This document shows positions 15,766 through 23,609 of a stretch of DNA of 26,169 nt, piece after piece. The notes under the pieces were generated by a model. That model did not search any database and was not told the origin of the DNA. It saw only the letters and a program-made list of their open reading frames with translations. The stretch spans positions 1-26,169 of the forward strand of contig DAOWCC010000007.1 in NCBI GenBank assembly GCA_030639665.1, read 5' to 3'. Made by a program: the position numbers and the translations under genes. The stretch is from Elusimicrobiota bacterium. Lineage in GTDB: Bacteria; Elusimicrobiota; Elusimicrobia; Elusimicrobiales; UBA9959. Each line of letters opens with the position of its first letter. Position 1 is the stretch's first letter.

Positions 15766-17463
15766 TTACGCTTTTTTCTCCAAAACACGCCGATAATTAT
15801 GCTTATTATAATTGATGTCGGATAGAAAAAAATCACAGTGATAAGGCTTAAATTTATAAGTCATAATATCCATGATTTTTTTTATGAGAGGCTTTTGAGA
15901 GTGACCGAGCTTTCTATAAAGACTCATGAGCAAATGAATATGTTCAAAATCTATCCATTTATCTCCTGCTTTTAAGCCTATGACTTTGGCGATAGCCTCG
16001 GTGGAAGCCATTATTTGAACTGTTTTTTCATTCCATTTCATTCCGCCAACTTCATCAAAGCGCTCGGAAAAATTGCCCACTTTTTCATCGGACTTTAAAT
16101 AATCCACATCTTGTTCTTCAGGCCGCAGAATAAGCCCGAATTTTTTACTGTCCCGATAAAAGGGCGAGCCGGGATAAAGCGAAAAAGGATTAAGAGAATA
16201 AACATTTATATTATTTAAATTTTCTTTGATAAATTTAGCCGTGGCGCGCGTGTCTTTTTCAGTTTCAGTCGGCATACCGCCGATAAATTCCATATGATTC
16301 CAAATTCCTATCTTGTTAGAATAAGCGAGATATTTTTTAATCTTACTTATTGTCGCGCCTTTCCTTATATATTTGAGAAGCCTCGGACTTGCCGTTTCCA
16401 TGCCAAAAGTTAATTTTACCGCCCCCGCGCGCTTCATTTTATCCAGAAGATTTTCGTCTATCTCGCGCATATTGGCGCAATCGCTCCAGAAAAAATTAAA
16501 CTTATGTTTTATCATACCATTACATAAATCCAGGGCGTATTTATAATGATTATTAAAAGCTGAATTAATAAAATAAATACCGGTGGCGCCGAGAGCTTTA
16601 AGCCCGGCCAACTCCTCAAGAACTTGAGCCACGGGTTTAGCGTTTGAAGGCTGATTATTATTATTTGAACAAAAAGCGCAAGCGCCCGGACAAGTGGTTT
16701 CAAAAGAATAAGGCAGAATCAAATTGCGCTCATCTTTTTTTAAAATTTTTTTAATCGCGGGATAATCCCAATTATATCTGGAAAATATTTCACTATCAGA
16801 GGCGATATACTTTTTAATCACATTATTCTGATAAAACGGCGACGGAGTAATAGCGAAAGAAGAAGATTTTTCATTATCTATAATAAAGCCGTTCTTTCTT
16901 TCAAAAGTTTCGATAAGCGGCGCTTTGGAGCCGCTCAGTTTATCAACAATGGCCAAAAGCGACTTCTCCCCGTCCTGAGAATATACCGCGTAATCGAAAA
17001 TGGGATATTCCTCCATAATCTGCTTATACGCCTCTTTGGGTATGGTGCGATAACCGATTACAATGGGCTTTTTTCTCAGTTTTTTTATGGCATGAGCGAG
17101 GATGGCGCATATATGCAGCATTAAAGGGTCTGCGTCCATATCCGCGAAAGTTATAGCGTATAAATCAGCCCGCGGTAGAATTTTGTCTTTTAACAAAAGT
17201 GATGATAACCTTTCAAACAAAGCTTCCTTGCTTTCCCCAGTTATATGTGATAGCACGGCTTTTTTATCTGAAATTAATTTTAATTCACCGCGGCTGAAGA
17301 GTTTCTTTAAATCTTTCTGCCAAAGCATTTCAATATCAGCTTGAAAAGTCTTATGGCCGGCTGAATTAAGCGCATTGGCTAAAACGGCTATGGAAAGATT
17401 CGGCAAAGGAAAAGCTTCTGAATTTCTTATATTGGCCGGAGGATAAATAAAATTTATTTTCAA
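15766..17463 (-). CDS. Radical SAM protein with N-terminal B12-binding-like region
   Basis: About 565 residues. The N-terminal 200 residues look like the Rossmann region found before radical SAM domains (KINFIYPPAN, FPLPNLSIAVLANALNSAG), but the cobalamin signature DxHxxG is absent, so cobalamin may not bind. The radical SAM cluster motif CPGACAFC (C258, C262, C265) is intact, followed by a TIM-barrel-like region (ELAGLKALGATGIYFI, KLTFGMETASPRLLKYIRKG, EFIGGMPTET). The reaction is unknown. I place the start at TTG 17463: GGGAG lies 6 nt upstream and the protein then begins MKINFIYPPAN, as relatives do. The frame stays open to an upstream TTG at 17514, but those codons come from a repeat-like hairpin. 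Confidence 0.85.
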   Translation of the reverse strand: MKINFIYPPANIRNSEAFPLPNLSIAVLANALNSAGHKTFQADIEMLWQKDLKKLFSRGELKLISDKKAVLSHITGESKEALFERLSSLLLKDKILPRADLYAITFADMDADPLMLHICAILAHAIKKLRKKPIVIGYRTIPKEAYKQIMEEYPIFDYAVYSQDGEKSLLAIVDKLSGSKAPLIETFERKNGFIIDNEKSSSFAITPSPFYQNNVIKKYIASDSEIFSRYNWDYPAIKKILKKDERNLILPYSFETTCPGACAFCSNNNNQPSNAKPVAQVLEELAGLKALGATGIYFINSAFNNHYKYALDLCNGMIKHKFNFFWSDCANMREIDENLLDKMKRAGAVKLTFGMETASPRLLKYIRKGATISKIKKYLAYSNKIGIWNHMEFIGGMPTETEKDTRATAKFIKENLNNINVYSLNPFSLYPGSPFYRDSKKFGLILRPEEQDVDYLKSDEKVGNFSERFDEVGGMKWNEKTVQIMASTEAIAKVIGLKAGDKWIDFEHIHLLMSLYRKLGHSQKPLIKKIMDIMTYKFKPYHCDFFLSDINYNKHNYRRVLEKKA

Positions 17464-17476
17464 AACATTCTCCCAG

Positions 17477-17493
17477 TCCCACCAAAGGCGGGA
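17477..17493 (-). repeat. Hairpin immediately upstream of the radical SAM ribosome-binding site
   Basis: Minus strand: TCCCGCC, loop TTT, GGTGGGA (one G-T wobble), followed two bases later by the TGGGAG Shine-Dalgarno. It resembles a short palindromic repeat and may modulate translation of the gene beginning at 17463. A second small stem, GTCGC/GCGAC, lies near 17541-17556. Confidence 0.45.
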
Positions 17494-17578
17494 GTCGCAA
17501 ATCTCAGGTCTCAAATTGCAAGTTCACCCCGTTATAGTTATGTCGCCTTTAAGCGACCGACCTTTATACTATGGTTTG

Positions 17579-18688
17579 TTATATAGTTTCTCGTCTTTTA
17601 GGCTTTTTGACATCTTTTGACGAAACTTTCACCCGCGCATCTCTAGCGGGGTGTACTTCTATTTTGGCTATGGCTATGCTTATAAGCAAAAATTCACCAC
17701 CCACCACAAAATAAAGCAAAATGCCCCAGGCAAGTGAAACCTGCGTAATTAAAAAGGCGGTAAATGAAAGTAAAAGAGAAAATAAAGTCGTCGCCAAAAC
17801 CACTTTATGCTTTGAAAACCCGGCCGTTTCAAGCCTTATGGCAAAGTGATCTCTGCTTCCGATAAATGGAGAATGCCCTCGGCGCATTCTCATAATTGAA
17901 ACAAAAATGGTGTCATAAATGGGAATCGCGAGTATGAACAAAGGCGCGTAAACACCCAAAAGATTAATCTCCGAATAGCTAGTGCCCATGGCTATAAAAG
18001 CCAGCATAAACCCACAAAATAAACTACCGGAATCACCCATGAATATTTTTAATTTTTTGGAAAAATTATAAGGCAGAAAGCCGAGCGCCGCTCCCGCGAG
18101 CGCGGCGGAGGCGAAATTAACATAAATCGCTTCAGACGGCAGAGCTATCAGCAAAAAACCCAAGCTCGCGATAATAATCTGGCTTCCGGAAAGACCGTCC
18201 ATAATATCGATGATATTCACCGCGTTTGATATGCCGACTATCCATAAAACGCTTATCAGAAACGCTAAATAATTCGGCTCTATAAAATTTATTTTTATGC
18301 CGTAAAAAACGACAAATATCGCCGTTAAAAATTGAATGAAAAACTTAAATTTAACGCTTAAACCTTTAGGTTTATGGATATCATCCAAAAAACCAAGCAT
18401 GAATAAAACACTCGCTCCTATAAGCATTATCCTCAAATTTCTTAAAGTGCCTGTTGGGAAAGATGTGTAAAATCTTAAAAATATCAGCGTAATGGCGAAA
18501 GAAGCGGCTATGGCAAGCCCTCCTATATGAGGCGTGGGAGTTTTATGTTTTTTTATGGAAGAGGGAACATCAAAAAATCCCATTTTAACCGAGATTAGTC
18601 TGAACAATGGGTTCAATAATAAAGAAAGCCCCAAAGGCATAAGAAATGAAATCAAATATAATTTGGAATTAATAAAAAGTATTTCCAT
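17579..18688 (-). CDS. WecA/MraY-family undecaprenyl-phosphate sugar-1-phosphate transferase
   Basis: Polytopic membrane enzyme that starts a surface glycan by moving a sugar-1-phosphate (commonly GlcNAc-1-P) from its UDP donor onto undecaprenyl phosphate on the cytoplasmic face. About 369 residues with roughly ten or eleven hydrophobic segments. Motifs: HKTPTPHIGG, catalytic DD in GFLDDIH (residues 102-103), NAVNIIDIMDG (155-165), FMGDSGSLFCG (217-226) and the cytoplasmic RDHFAIRL (279-286). The latter replaces the His-rich loop of classical WecA but is a known variant. ATG 18688 is chosen; an in-frame TTG at 18733 would add 15 residues without support. The short basic tail (KVSSKDVKKPKRRETI) is cytoplasmic-looking. 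Likely initiates the polysaccharide whose sugars are built by the flanking genes. Confidence 0.9.
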   Translation of the reverse strand: MEILFINSKLYLISFLMPLGLSLLLNPLFRLISVKMGFFDVPSSIKKHKTPTPHIGGLAIAASFAITLIFLRFYTSFPTGTLRNLRIMLIGASVLFMLGFLDDIHKPKGLSVKFKFFIQFLTAIFVVFYGIKINFIEPNYLAFLISVLWIVGISNAVNIIDIMDGLSGSQIIIASLGFLLIALPSEAIYVNFASAALAGAALGFLPYNFSKKLKIFMGDSGSLFCGFMLAFIAMGTSYSEINLLGVYAPLFILAIPIYDTIFVSIMRMRRGHSPFIGSRDHFAIRLETAGFSKHKVVLATTLFSLLLSFTAFLITQVSLAWGILLYFVVGGEFLLISIAIAKIEVHPARDARVKVSSKDVKKPKRRETI

Positions 18689-18781
18689 AAATAAGTTCTC
18701 AAGCGCGTAAGCATATAAATTACACGAAAACAAAAAACATGTTTCATAAAACGCGCCAAACTTCCGCGCTATGCGGCCTTT

Positions 18782-19657
18782 TTAAAGAGAGTTTTTAATC
18801 GCTTTTAAAGAACTCTCGGCTCCACTGGGCGCTTGATTTAATTCAGAAGATATTTTGTCCGTTTTTAAACCCGCTTTTAAAGGCCTAGGCGCTATTTGAT
18901 TAAGATTAGCCGTTCTCTCGGGCGCGATCAAACCGGAATTCAAATTAAAAACTTCGCATATCTTTAAAGCAAATTCATACCTGTTCATCAAATCTTTTCC
19001 CACAACATTATAAATCCCGGACTTTTTCAATTTTATAAGCTTTAAAGTAAAATCCGCGAGCTCGGCGGCATTGGTGGGATTTGAATATTGATCATTAACA
19101 ATATTCATTTTTTCTTTTGAAGCTCCCTTACGCAGAACTTGCATTAGAAAATTTTTACTTTCCGGTTCATAACTGTAAACAACGGTGGTTCTGATTATAA
19201 GGGAATCACTCGAGGCTGAAACTATTTTTTCGCCTTCAAGTTTTGTTTTGCCATACTCGCTTATGGGATTGGTATCGTCAGTCTCCGAGTAAGGCCCGCT
19301 TGTTCCGTCAAAAACATATTCACTTGAAAAAAACACAAGACGACAATTAAAAATTTTGCAATTTTCCGCCACGCGGCGCGCGCCTTCAACATTAATGTTC
19401 CTGGCTTCCTCTTTATATCTTTCACAATTATCCACATGCGTCATGGCCGAGCATAAAATAACGGTATCGGGCCTGACAGACTCAAAAACTTTCTTTATGG
19501 TTTCAGACTTTGTTAAATCAAGATACAAAAAGCCGGGTACTGTATTATTTTTAGGATTTCTATAAGTTCCGGCAACCGTAAAACCGCCGGTTTTTATCGC
19601 GGAAGAATACAAATGCTTTCCAACTTGTCCGTCAGCGCCTATAATTAAAATTTTCAT
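18782..19657 (-). CDS. RmlD-like dTDP-4-dehydrorhamnose reductase / SDR sugar reductase
   Basis: NAD(P)-dependent reductase of the RmlD substrate-binding family, 291 residues. N-terminal nucleotide loop GADGQVG (7-13), LDLTKSE, catalytic Y135 and K139 in EYGKTK, SSEYVFDG, and DQYSNPTNAAELA, which is diagnostic for the RmlD group. It would reduce a 4-keto-6-deoxy sugar nucleotide, the last step to dTDP-L-rhamnose in the classical enzyme. No RmlA, RmlB or RmlC gene lies in this window, so the exact substrate is uncertain. Its ATG overlaps the stop of the upstream GT2 gene by 4 bp, so the two are co-translated. It is followed by a 93-bp gap before the WecA-type gene. Confidence 0.85.
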   Translation of the reverse strand: MKILIIGADGQVGKHLYSSAIKTGGFTVAGTYRNPKNNTVPGFLYLDLTKSETIKKVFESVRPDTVILCSAMTHVDNCERYKEEARNINVEGARRVAENCKIFNCRLVFFSSEYVFDGTSGPYSETDDTNPISEYGKTKLEGEKIVSASSDSLIIRTTVVYSYEPESKNFLMQVLRKGASKEKMNIVNDQYSNPTNAAELADFTLKLIKLKKSGIYNVVGKDLMNRYEFALKICEVFNLNSGLIAPERTANLNQIAPRPLKAGLKTDKISSELNQAPSGAESSLKAIKNSL

Positions 19658-20349
19658 TTCCCGAGTCGTATTTCCAAAATTTTTAATACGCCTTTTATCG
19701 CGTCTTTATAATTTATTTTTTTTCCTTCTTCGCGCCTTCTGGAAGTATAAACGACCGGCACTTCCGTAAACTTATATTTGGCAAGAGAGATTTTGGCCGA
19801 TATTTCGGCCTCAATTTCAAAACCGGGCGATGAAAGATTAAGATTCTTTATTATGGGCGCTTTAAAAGCCTTATAACAGGTATAAGAATCCGTCATTTTA
19901 GAGCCGCATAAAACATTATTCATCGTGGTAAGAAATTGATTTCCCCATAAATACACAACATTATATGTCTCCGATTTTTTACTAAGGCGCCTTGAACCGT
20001 AAACAACATCAAAATCATCTTCAATAATGGGCTTTACCAGAGGCTCTATATGCTTGGGATCATACTCCAAATCGGCATCCTGGATAGCAATGATATCTCC
20101 CTGAGCTTCTTTTATACCCGTTATAAGAGCGCTTCCTTTTCCCTTATTGCGCTCATGCCTAAAAAGCCTTATTTTATAGGGGTAAGCATTGCCTTTAACC
20201 GCTTTACTAAGCCAATCGAAGGTGCCGTCGGTGGAGCCGTCATCGATAATAATTATTTCTTTCTCAAGATTAATCAAAGAAATTTTGCTTAAAATTTCCG
20301 GCAAAGTTTTCAGCTCATTATATGAGGGAATAAGAATAGATAATTTCAT
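19654..20349 (-). CDS. Family 2 glycosyltransferase (dolichol-/polyprenyl-phosphate sugar synthase-like)
   Basis: A GT-A fold transferase of 231 residues without membrane helices. It begins SILIPSYNELKTLPEIL, with the donor site IIIIDDGSTDGT (34-43), the loop ERNKGKGSALITGI and the metal-binding DAD at 91-93 (QDADLEYDP), plus the downstream GSRR. This pattern matches the DPM1-like subgroup that loads a sugar from a nucleotide donor onto a polyprenyl phosphate lipid. It could feed the membrane GT-C enzyme beginning at 25872, which uses such lipid donors. First gene of the minus-strand run; it is divergent from the aminotransferase gene at 20463 across a 113-bp gap. Confidence 0.9.
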   Translation of the reverse strand: MKLSILIPSYNELKTLPEILSKISLINLEKEIIIIDDGSTDGTFDWLSKAVKGNAYPYKIRLFRHERNKGKGSALITGIKEAQGDIIAIQDADLEYDPKHIEPLVKPIIEDDFDVVYGSRRLSKKSETYNVVYLWGNQFLTTMNNVLCGSKMTDSYTCYKAFKAPIIKNLNLSSPGFEIEAEISAKISLAKYKFTEVPVVYTSRRREEGKKINYKDAIKGVLKILEIRLGK

Positions 20350-20462
20350 AAAATTTATCCGCTTTAACGCAGTTAGAATTATACCAAATTGGTTTGTTAC
20401 TTATCTCCTTAATTTTATACAATTTAACCTTAGTTAAGACTAAAATTCGGAGAATAAAAAAC

Positions 20463-21596
20463 ATGAAAATACCTATGGTTGATATGCTTGCGGGATATCC
20501 TGAAATAAAGGATGAAGTTGAAACCGCCGTTAAAAATGTTTTCAATAAAGCCAATTTTATACTTGGAGAAGAAGTAAAGAAGTTTGAAGAAGAGTTTGCT
20601 TCTTTCAATGGAGCGAAATACGCCGTGGGAGTCGCCAATGGAACGGACGCTTTAAGACTGTCAATAATCGCTTGCGGCATAAAAAAAGGCGATGAAATTA
20701 TAACCACTCCGTTTACTTTTATCGCCACCAGCGAGACCATAAGCCAAGCCGGAGCTATTCCCGTTTTTGCCGATATAAATCCCGATACCTACAATTTGGA
20801 CCCTGAAGATGTCCAAAGAAAAATAACTCCAAAAACAAAAGCCATATTGCCGGTTCATCTTTACGGCTATCCCGCTGAAATGGATAAAATAATGGAACTG
20901 GCGCGAAAACATAATCTCAAAGTGATAGAAGACTGCGCTCAATCTTTTACCGCTAAATACAAATTCAATCAAAATGACTGGAAACATACTGGAACTATGG
21001 GAGATTGCGGAACATTCAGCTTTTTTCCCGCCAAAAATCTGGGCGCCTTTGGCGACGGCGGCATGATAATTACCAATGACAAAAATATTTATAAGGAGCT
21101 GATAGCTCTCAGAAATCACGGCAGCAAAGCCCGCTATATACATGACATGGAAGGCTTCAATTCAAGATTAGACACCGTGCAAGCGGCCATACTTTCAATA
21201 AAACTCAAACATATTGACGCGTGGACGGAGAAACGCAATAAAGTCGCCGAGAAATACGCTCTGGCCCTAAAAGATATTGCCAAAATTCCGGCAATAAACG
21301 AAAATTGCAAACATTCTTTCAATTATTACACAATACAATTCAATGATAAAGAGACTCGCGATAAGGTTCAAAAACATCTCTCTGATAACGGCATAGCGAA
21401 TAATATCTATTATCCCATAGCCCTGCATCGTCAAAAGGCTTACGCGCATCTTAATACAAAATCTCTTCCAATAGCCGAACAAGTTCAAGATACGGTTTTT
21501 TCTCTTCCAATGTATCCCGAACTTCCCGATGAACATATAAAAACAATCACCGATTCTATAAAGGACTGCGTTCATGAACTCACCGCTAAAAAATAA
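20463..21596 (+). CDS. DegT/DnrJ/EryC1/StrS sugar aminotransferase
   Basis: PLP-dependent enzyme that transfers an amino group, usually from glutamate, to a keto-sugar nucleotide. 377 residues, normal for the family. Signatures: ANGTDALRLSIIACGIKKGDE-type cofactor loop (around residues 58-78), TPFTFIATSE, VHLYGYPAEMD, EDCAQSF and the PLP lysine K191 in FFPAKNLGAFGDGG. ATG 20463 is chosen because GGAG lies 10 nt upstream and the protein then starts at the usual MKIPMVDM; the open frame continues upstream to 20394 without support. The next gene starts inside its last 23 bases. Likely makes an amino sugar for the surface polysaccharide. Confidence 0.93.
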   Translation: MKIPMVDMLAGYPEIKDEVETAVKNVFNKANFILGEEVKKFEEEFASFNGAKYAVGVANGTDALRLSIIACGIKKGDEIITTPFTFIATSETISQAGAIPVFADINPDTYNLDPEDVQRKITPKTKAILPVHLYGYPAEMDKIMELARKHNLKVIEDCAQSFTAKYKFNQNDWKHTGTMGDCGTFSFFPAKNLGAFGDGGMIITNDKNIYKELIALRNHGSKARYIHDMEGFNSRLDTVQAAILSIKLKHIDAWTEKRNKVAEKYALALKDIAKIPAINENCKHSFNYYTIQFNDKETRDKVQKHLSDNGIANNIYYPIALHRQKAYAHLNTKSLPIAEQVQDTVFSLPMYPELPDEHIKTITDSIKDCVHELTAKK

Positions 21597-22557
21597 AAGA
21601 ATTTTATTAACCGGAGGCGCGGGATTTTTAGGTTCTTTTGTCACGGAAAAACTGAAAGAACGCGGCTGTGAAAATGTTTTTACTCCCCGAAGCAAAGATT
21701 ATGACTTGGTTAAAGCTCAGGATGTCGAGAGAATCTATAAAGACGCGAAGCCTGAAATAGTTCTGCATTTGGCCGCCGTAGTGGGAGGAATAGGCGCCAA
21801 TAGAGAAAATCCGGGAAAGTTTTTTTACGACAATCTCATGATGGGAGTGCAATTAATGGAGCAAGCCAGACTTAATAATGTGGAAAAATTTGTCTCCATA
21901 GGAACAATATGCGCTTATCCCAAATTTACGCCGGTGCCTTTTAAAGAAGAAGATATTTGGAACGGCTATCCGGAAGAAACGAACGCTCCTTACGGCCTCG
22001 CGAAAAAAATGCTTCTGGTGCAATCGGAAGCCTATAGAGACCAATACGGTTTCAACTCCATATTTTTATTGCCTGTAAATCTTTACGGGCCGAAAGATAA
22101 TTTTAAACCCGAATCATCACATGTAATCCCCGCGTTAATTAAAAAATGTATTGACGCCACTAAAGCGGGAGAGAAACAAATAACGGTCTGGGGCACGGGA
22201 AAAGCAACCAGAGAATTTCTTTATGCAGATGATTGCGCCGAAGCCATACTGCTTGCCGCTGAAAAATATAATAAAAGCGAACCGGTAAATATCGGCGCCG
22301 GTTTTGAAATCTCAATTAAAGACCTAACGGAAATGATAGTGGAATTGACGGAATTTAAAGGCGAAATAGTTTGGGATAAAACAAAACCGGATGGCCAGCC
22401 CAGACGCTGTCTTGATACGACAAAAGCTTTTAAAGAATTCCAATTTAAAGCCAAAACATCTTTTAAGGAAGGCTTGAAAGAAACTATTAAATGGTATAAA
22501 GAGAAAAAGTCAGAGGATAAAACCAAAAACAAGAACGCGCTTAAGGATTCTCTATGA
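21574..22557 (+). CDS. fcl: GDP-L-fucose synthase
   Basis: Bifunctional epimerase/reductase converting GDP-4-keto-6-deoxymannose to GDP-L-fucose. SDR protein of 327 residues with TGGAGFLGS (13-21), AAVVGGIGANRENP, SIGTICAYP carrying catalytic Ser and Cys, Y140 and K144 in APYGLAKK, and NLYGPKDNF with ESSHVIPALIKK carrying the conserved His. These agree with E. coli WcaG, where Ser107, Cys109, Tyr136, Lys140 and His179 act. The C-terminal 20 residues are Lys-rich and probably disordered. AAAGGA upstream supports ATG 21574, inside the previous gene. No GDP-mannose 4,6-dehydratase gene is present here, so the substrate must be supplied by a gene elsewhere. Confidence 0.92.
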   Translation: MNSPLKNKRILLTGGAGFLGSFVTEKLKERGCENVFTPRSKDYDLVKAQDVERIYKDAKPEIVLHLAAVVGGIGANRENPGKFFYDNLMMGVQLMEQARLNNVEKFVSIGTICAYPKFTPVPFKEEDIWNGYPEETNAPYGLAKKMLLVQSEAYRDQYGFNSIFLLPVNLYGPKDNFKPESSHVIPALIKKCIDATKAGEKQITVWGTGKATREFLYADDCAEAILLAAEKYNKSEPVNIGAGFEISIKDLTEMIVELTEFKGEIVWDKTKPDGQPRRCLDTTKAFKEFQFKAKTSFKEGLKETIKWYKEKKSEDKTKNKNALKDSL

Positions 22558-23609
22558 AAATAATTGTAACAGGGTCCAGTGGTTTAATAGGCAGTGAAGT
22601 TGTATCATACTTCGCCGAAAAAAAACATATTCTATACGGCATAGACAATAATATGCGCATGGATTTTTTTGGGGCAAATGGCGATACAACTTGGCGCCAG
22701 AAAGAACTCCTGTCCAAATATCCTAATTTTAAGCATTACAATTTGGATATTCGTGATAGAACGGCGGTTTTAAAATGTATCGCGGAAATAAAACCCGATG
22801 TCATAATACACGCGGCGGCGCAACCAAGCCATGATTTAGCGGCTTCGAGGCCCTTTGACGATTTTGATGTCAATGCGGTGGGAACATTAAATTTACTGGA
22901 AGCTGTAAGGCGCGTCGCGCGAGAAAGCGTGTTTGTCTATATGTCAACAAATAAGGTTTACGGCGATGCTCCCAACAAAATTAACCTTAAAGAACTCGAG
23001 AAAAGATGGGACTACGATGATGACAAATTTAAAAACGGTATAACTGAAAATTTCACCATTGATCAATCAAAACACTCTTTATTCGGAGCTTCAAAAGCGG
23101 CGGCGGATATTCTAGTTCAGGAATATGGCAGATACTTCCAAATAAAAACATGCTGTCTCAGAGGCGGATGTCTTACGGGACCTAACCATTGCGGAGTGGA
23201 ATTACACGGATTTCTAAGTTATCTCGTCAAAACCAATTTAACCGGAAATTTGTACACCGTATACGGCTACAAAGGAAAACAAGTTAGGGACAATATACAT
23301 TCTTTGGATGTGGCAAAATTCATAGAGTGCTTTATAAAAAACCCGCGAATTGGAGAAGTTTACAACTTGGGAGGCGGACGAAACAATTCATGTTCAATAT
23401 TGGAAGCGTTTGAAATGGTTGAACAAATAACCTCAAAAAAAATGAATTATGAATATTCCGATAAAAACCGTGAAGGTGATCATATTTGCTATATTTCGAA
23501 TTTAAAGAAGATTAAAAGCCATTATCCACAGTGGAGGATAACGGTGCCACTGAAAGAAATATTCAAACAAATAGTTAAAGGCTGGCAAAAAAGAAACACT
23601 TGTGTTTAA
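22554..23609 (+). CDS. NAD-dependent epimerase, CDP-tyvelose/paratose epimerase-like SDR
   Basis: Extended SDR of 351 residues. Features: TGSSGLIGSE (6-15), HAAAQPSHDLAASRPFDDF, STNKVYGDAP (131-140), and NNSCSILE near the C-terminus, the pattern of CDP-tyvelose 2-epimerase (RfbE). The catalytic YxxxK position reads F177-GAS-K181 (HSLFGASK), so the usual Tyr is Phe. I recall the same HSLFGASK in relatives, so this is probably a clade trait. C2 epimerisation chemistry of RfbE oxidises at the sugar ring and may tolerate a different base, but this is uncertain. Substrate unknown. It overlaps the fucose synthase stop by 4 bp (ATGA) and abuts the next ATG directly. Confidence 0.85.
   Translation: MKIIVTGSSGLIGSEVVSYFAEKKHILYGIDNNMRMDFFGANGDTTWRQKELLSKYPNFKHYNLDIRDRTAVLKCIAEIKPDVIIHAAAQPSHDLAASRPFDDFDVNAVGTLNLLEAVRRVARESVFVYMSTNKVYGDAPNKINLKELEKRWDYDDDKFKNGITENFTIDQSKHSLFGASKAAADILVQEYGRYFQIKTCCLRGGCLTGPNHCGVELHGFLSYLVKTNLTGNLYTVYGYKGKQVRDNIHSLDVAKFIECFIKNPRIGEVYNLGGGRNNSCSILEAFEMVEQITSKKMNYEYSDKNREGDHICYISNLKKIKSHYPQWRITVPLKEIFKQIVKGWQKRNTCV

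Noticed and set aside
17464..17514. Upstream TTG extension of the radical SAM gene (17 extra residues)
   Set aside because: The added codons fall in a hairpin/repeat-like stretch; the TTG at 17463 has a well-spaced GGGAG and gives the natural protein start.
18689..18733. TTG extension of the WecA-type gene
   Set aside because: No ribosome-binding site, extra residues do not look like family sequence, and ATG 18688 starts directly before the first membrane helix.
20394..20462. Extension of the aminotransferase upstream of ATG 20463
   Set aside because: Hydrophobic, Lys-rich residues unlike the family; GGAG supports ATG 20463.
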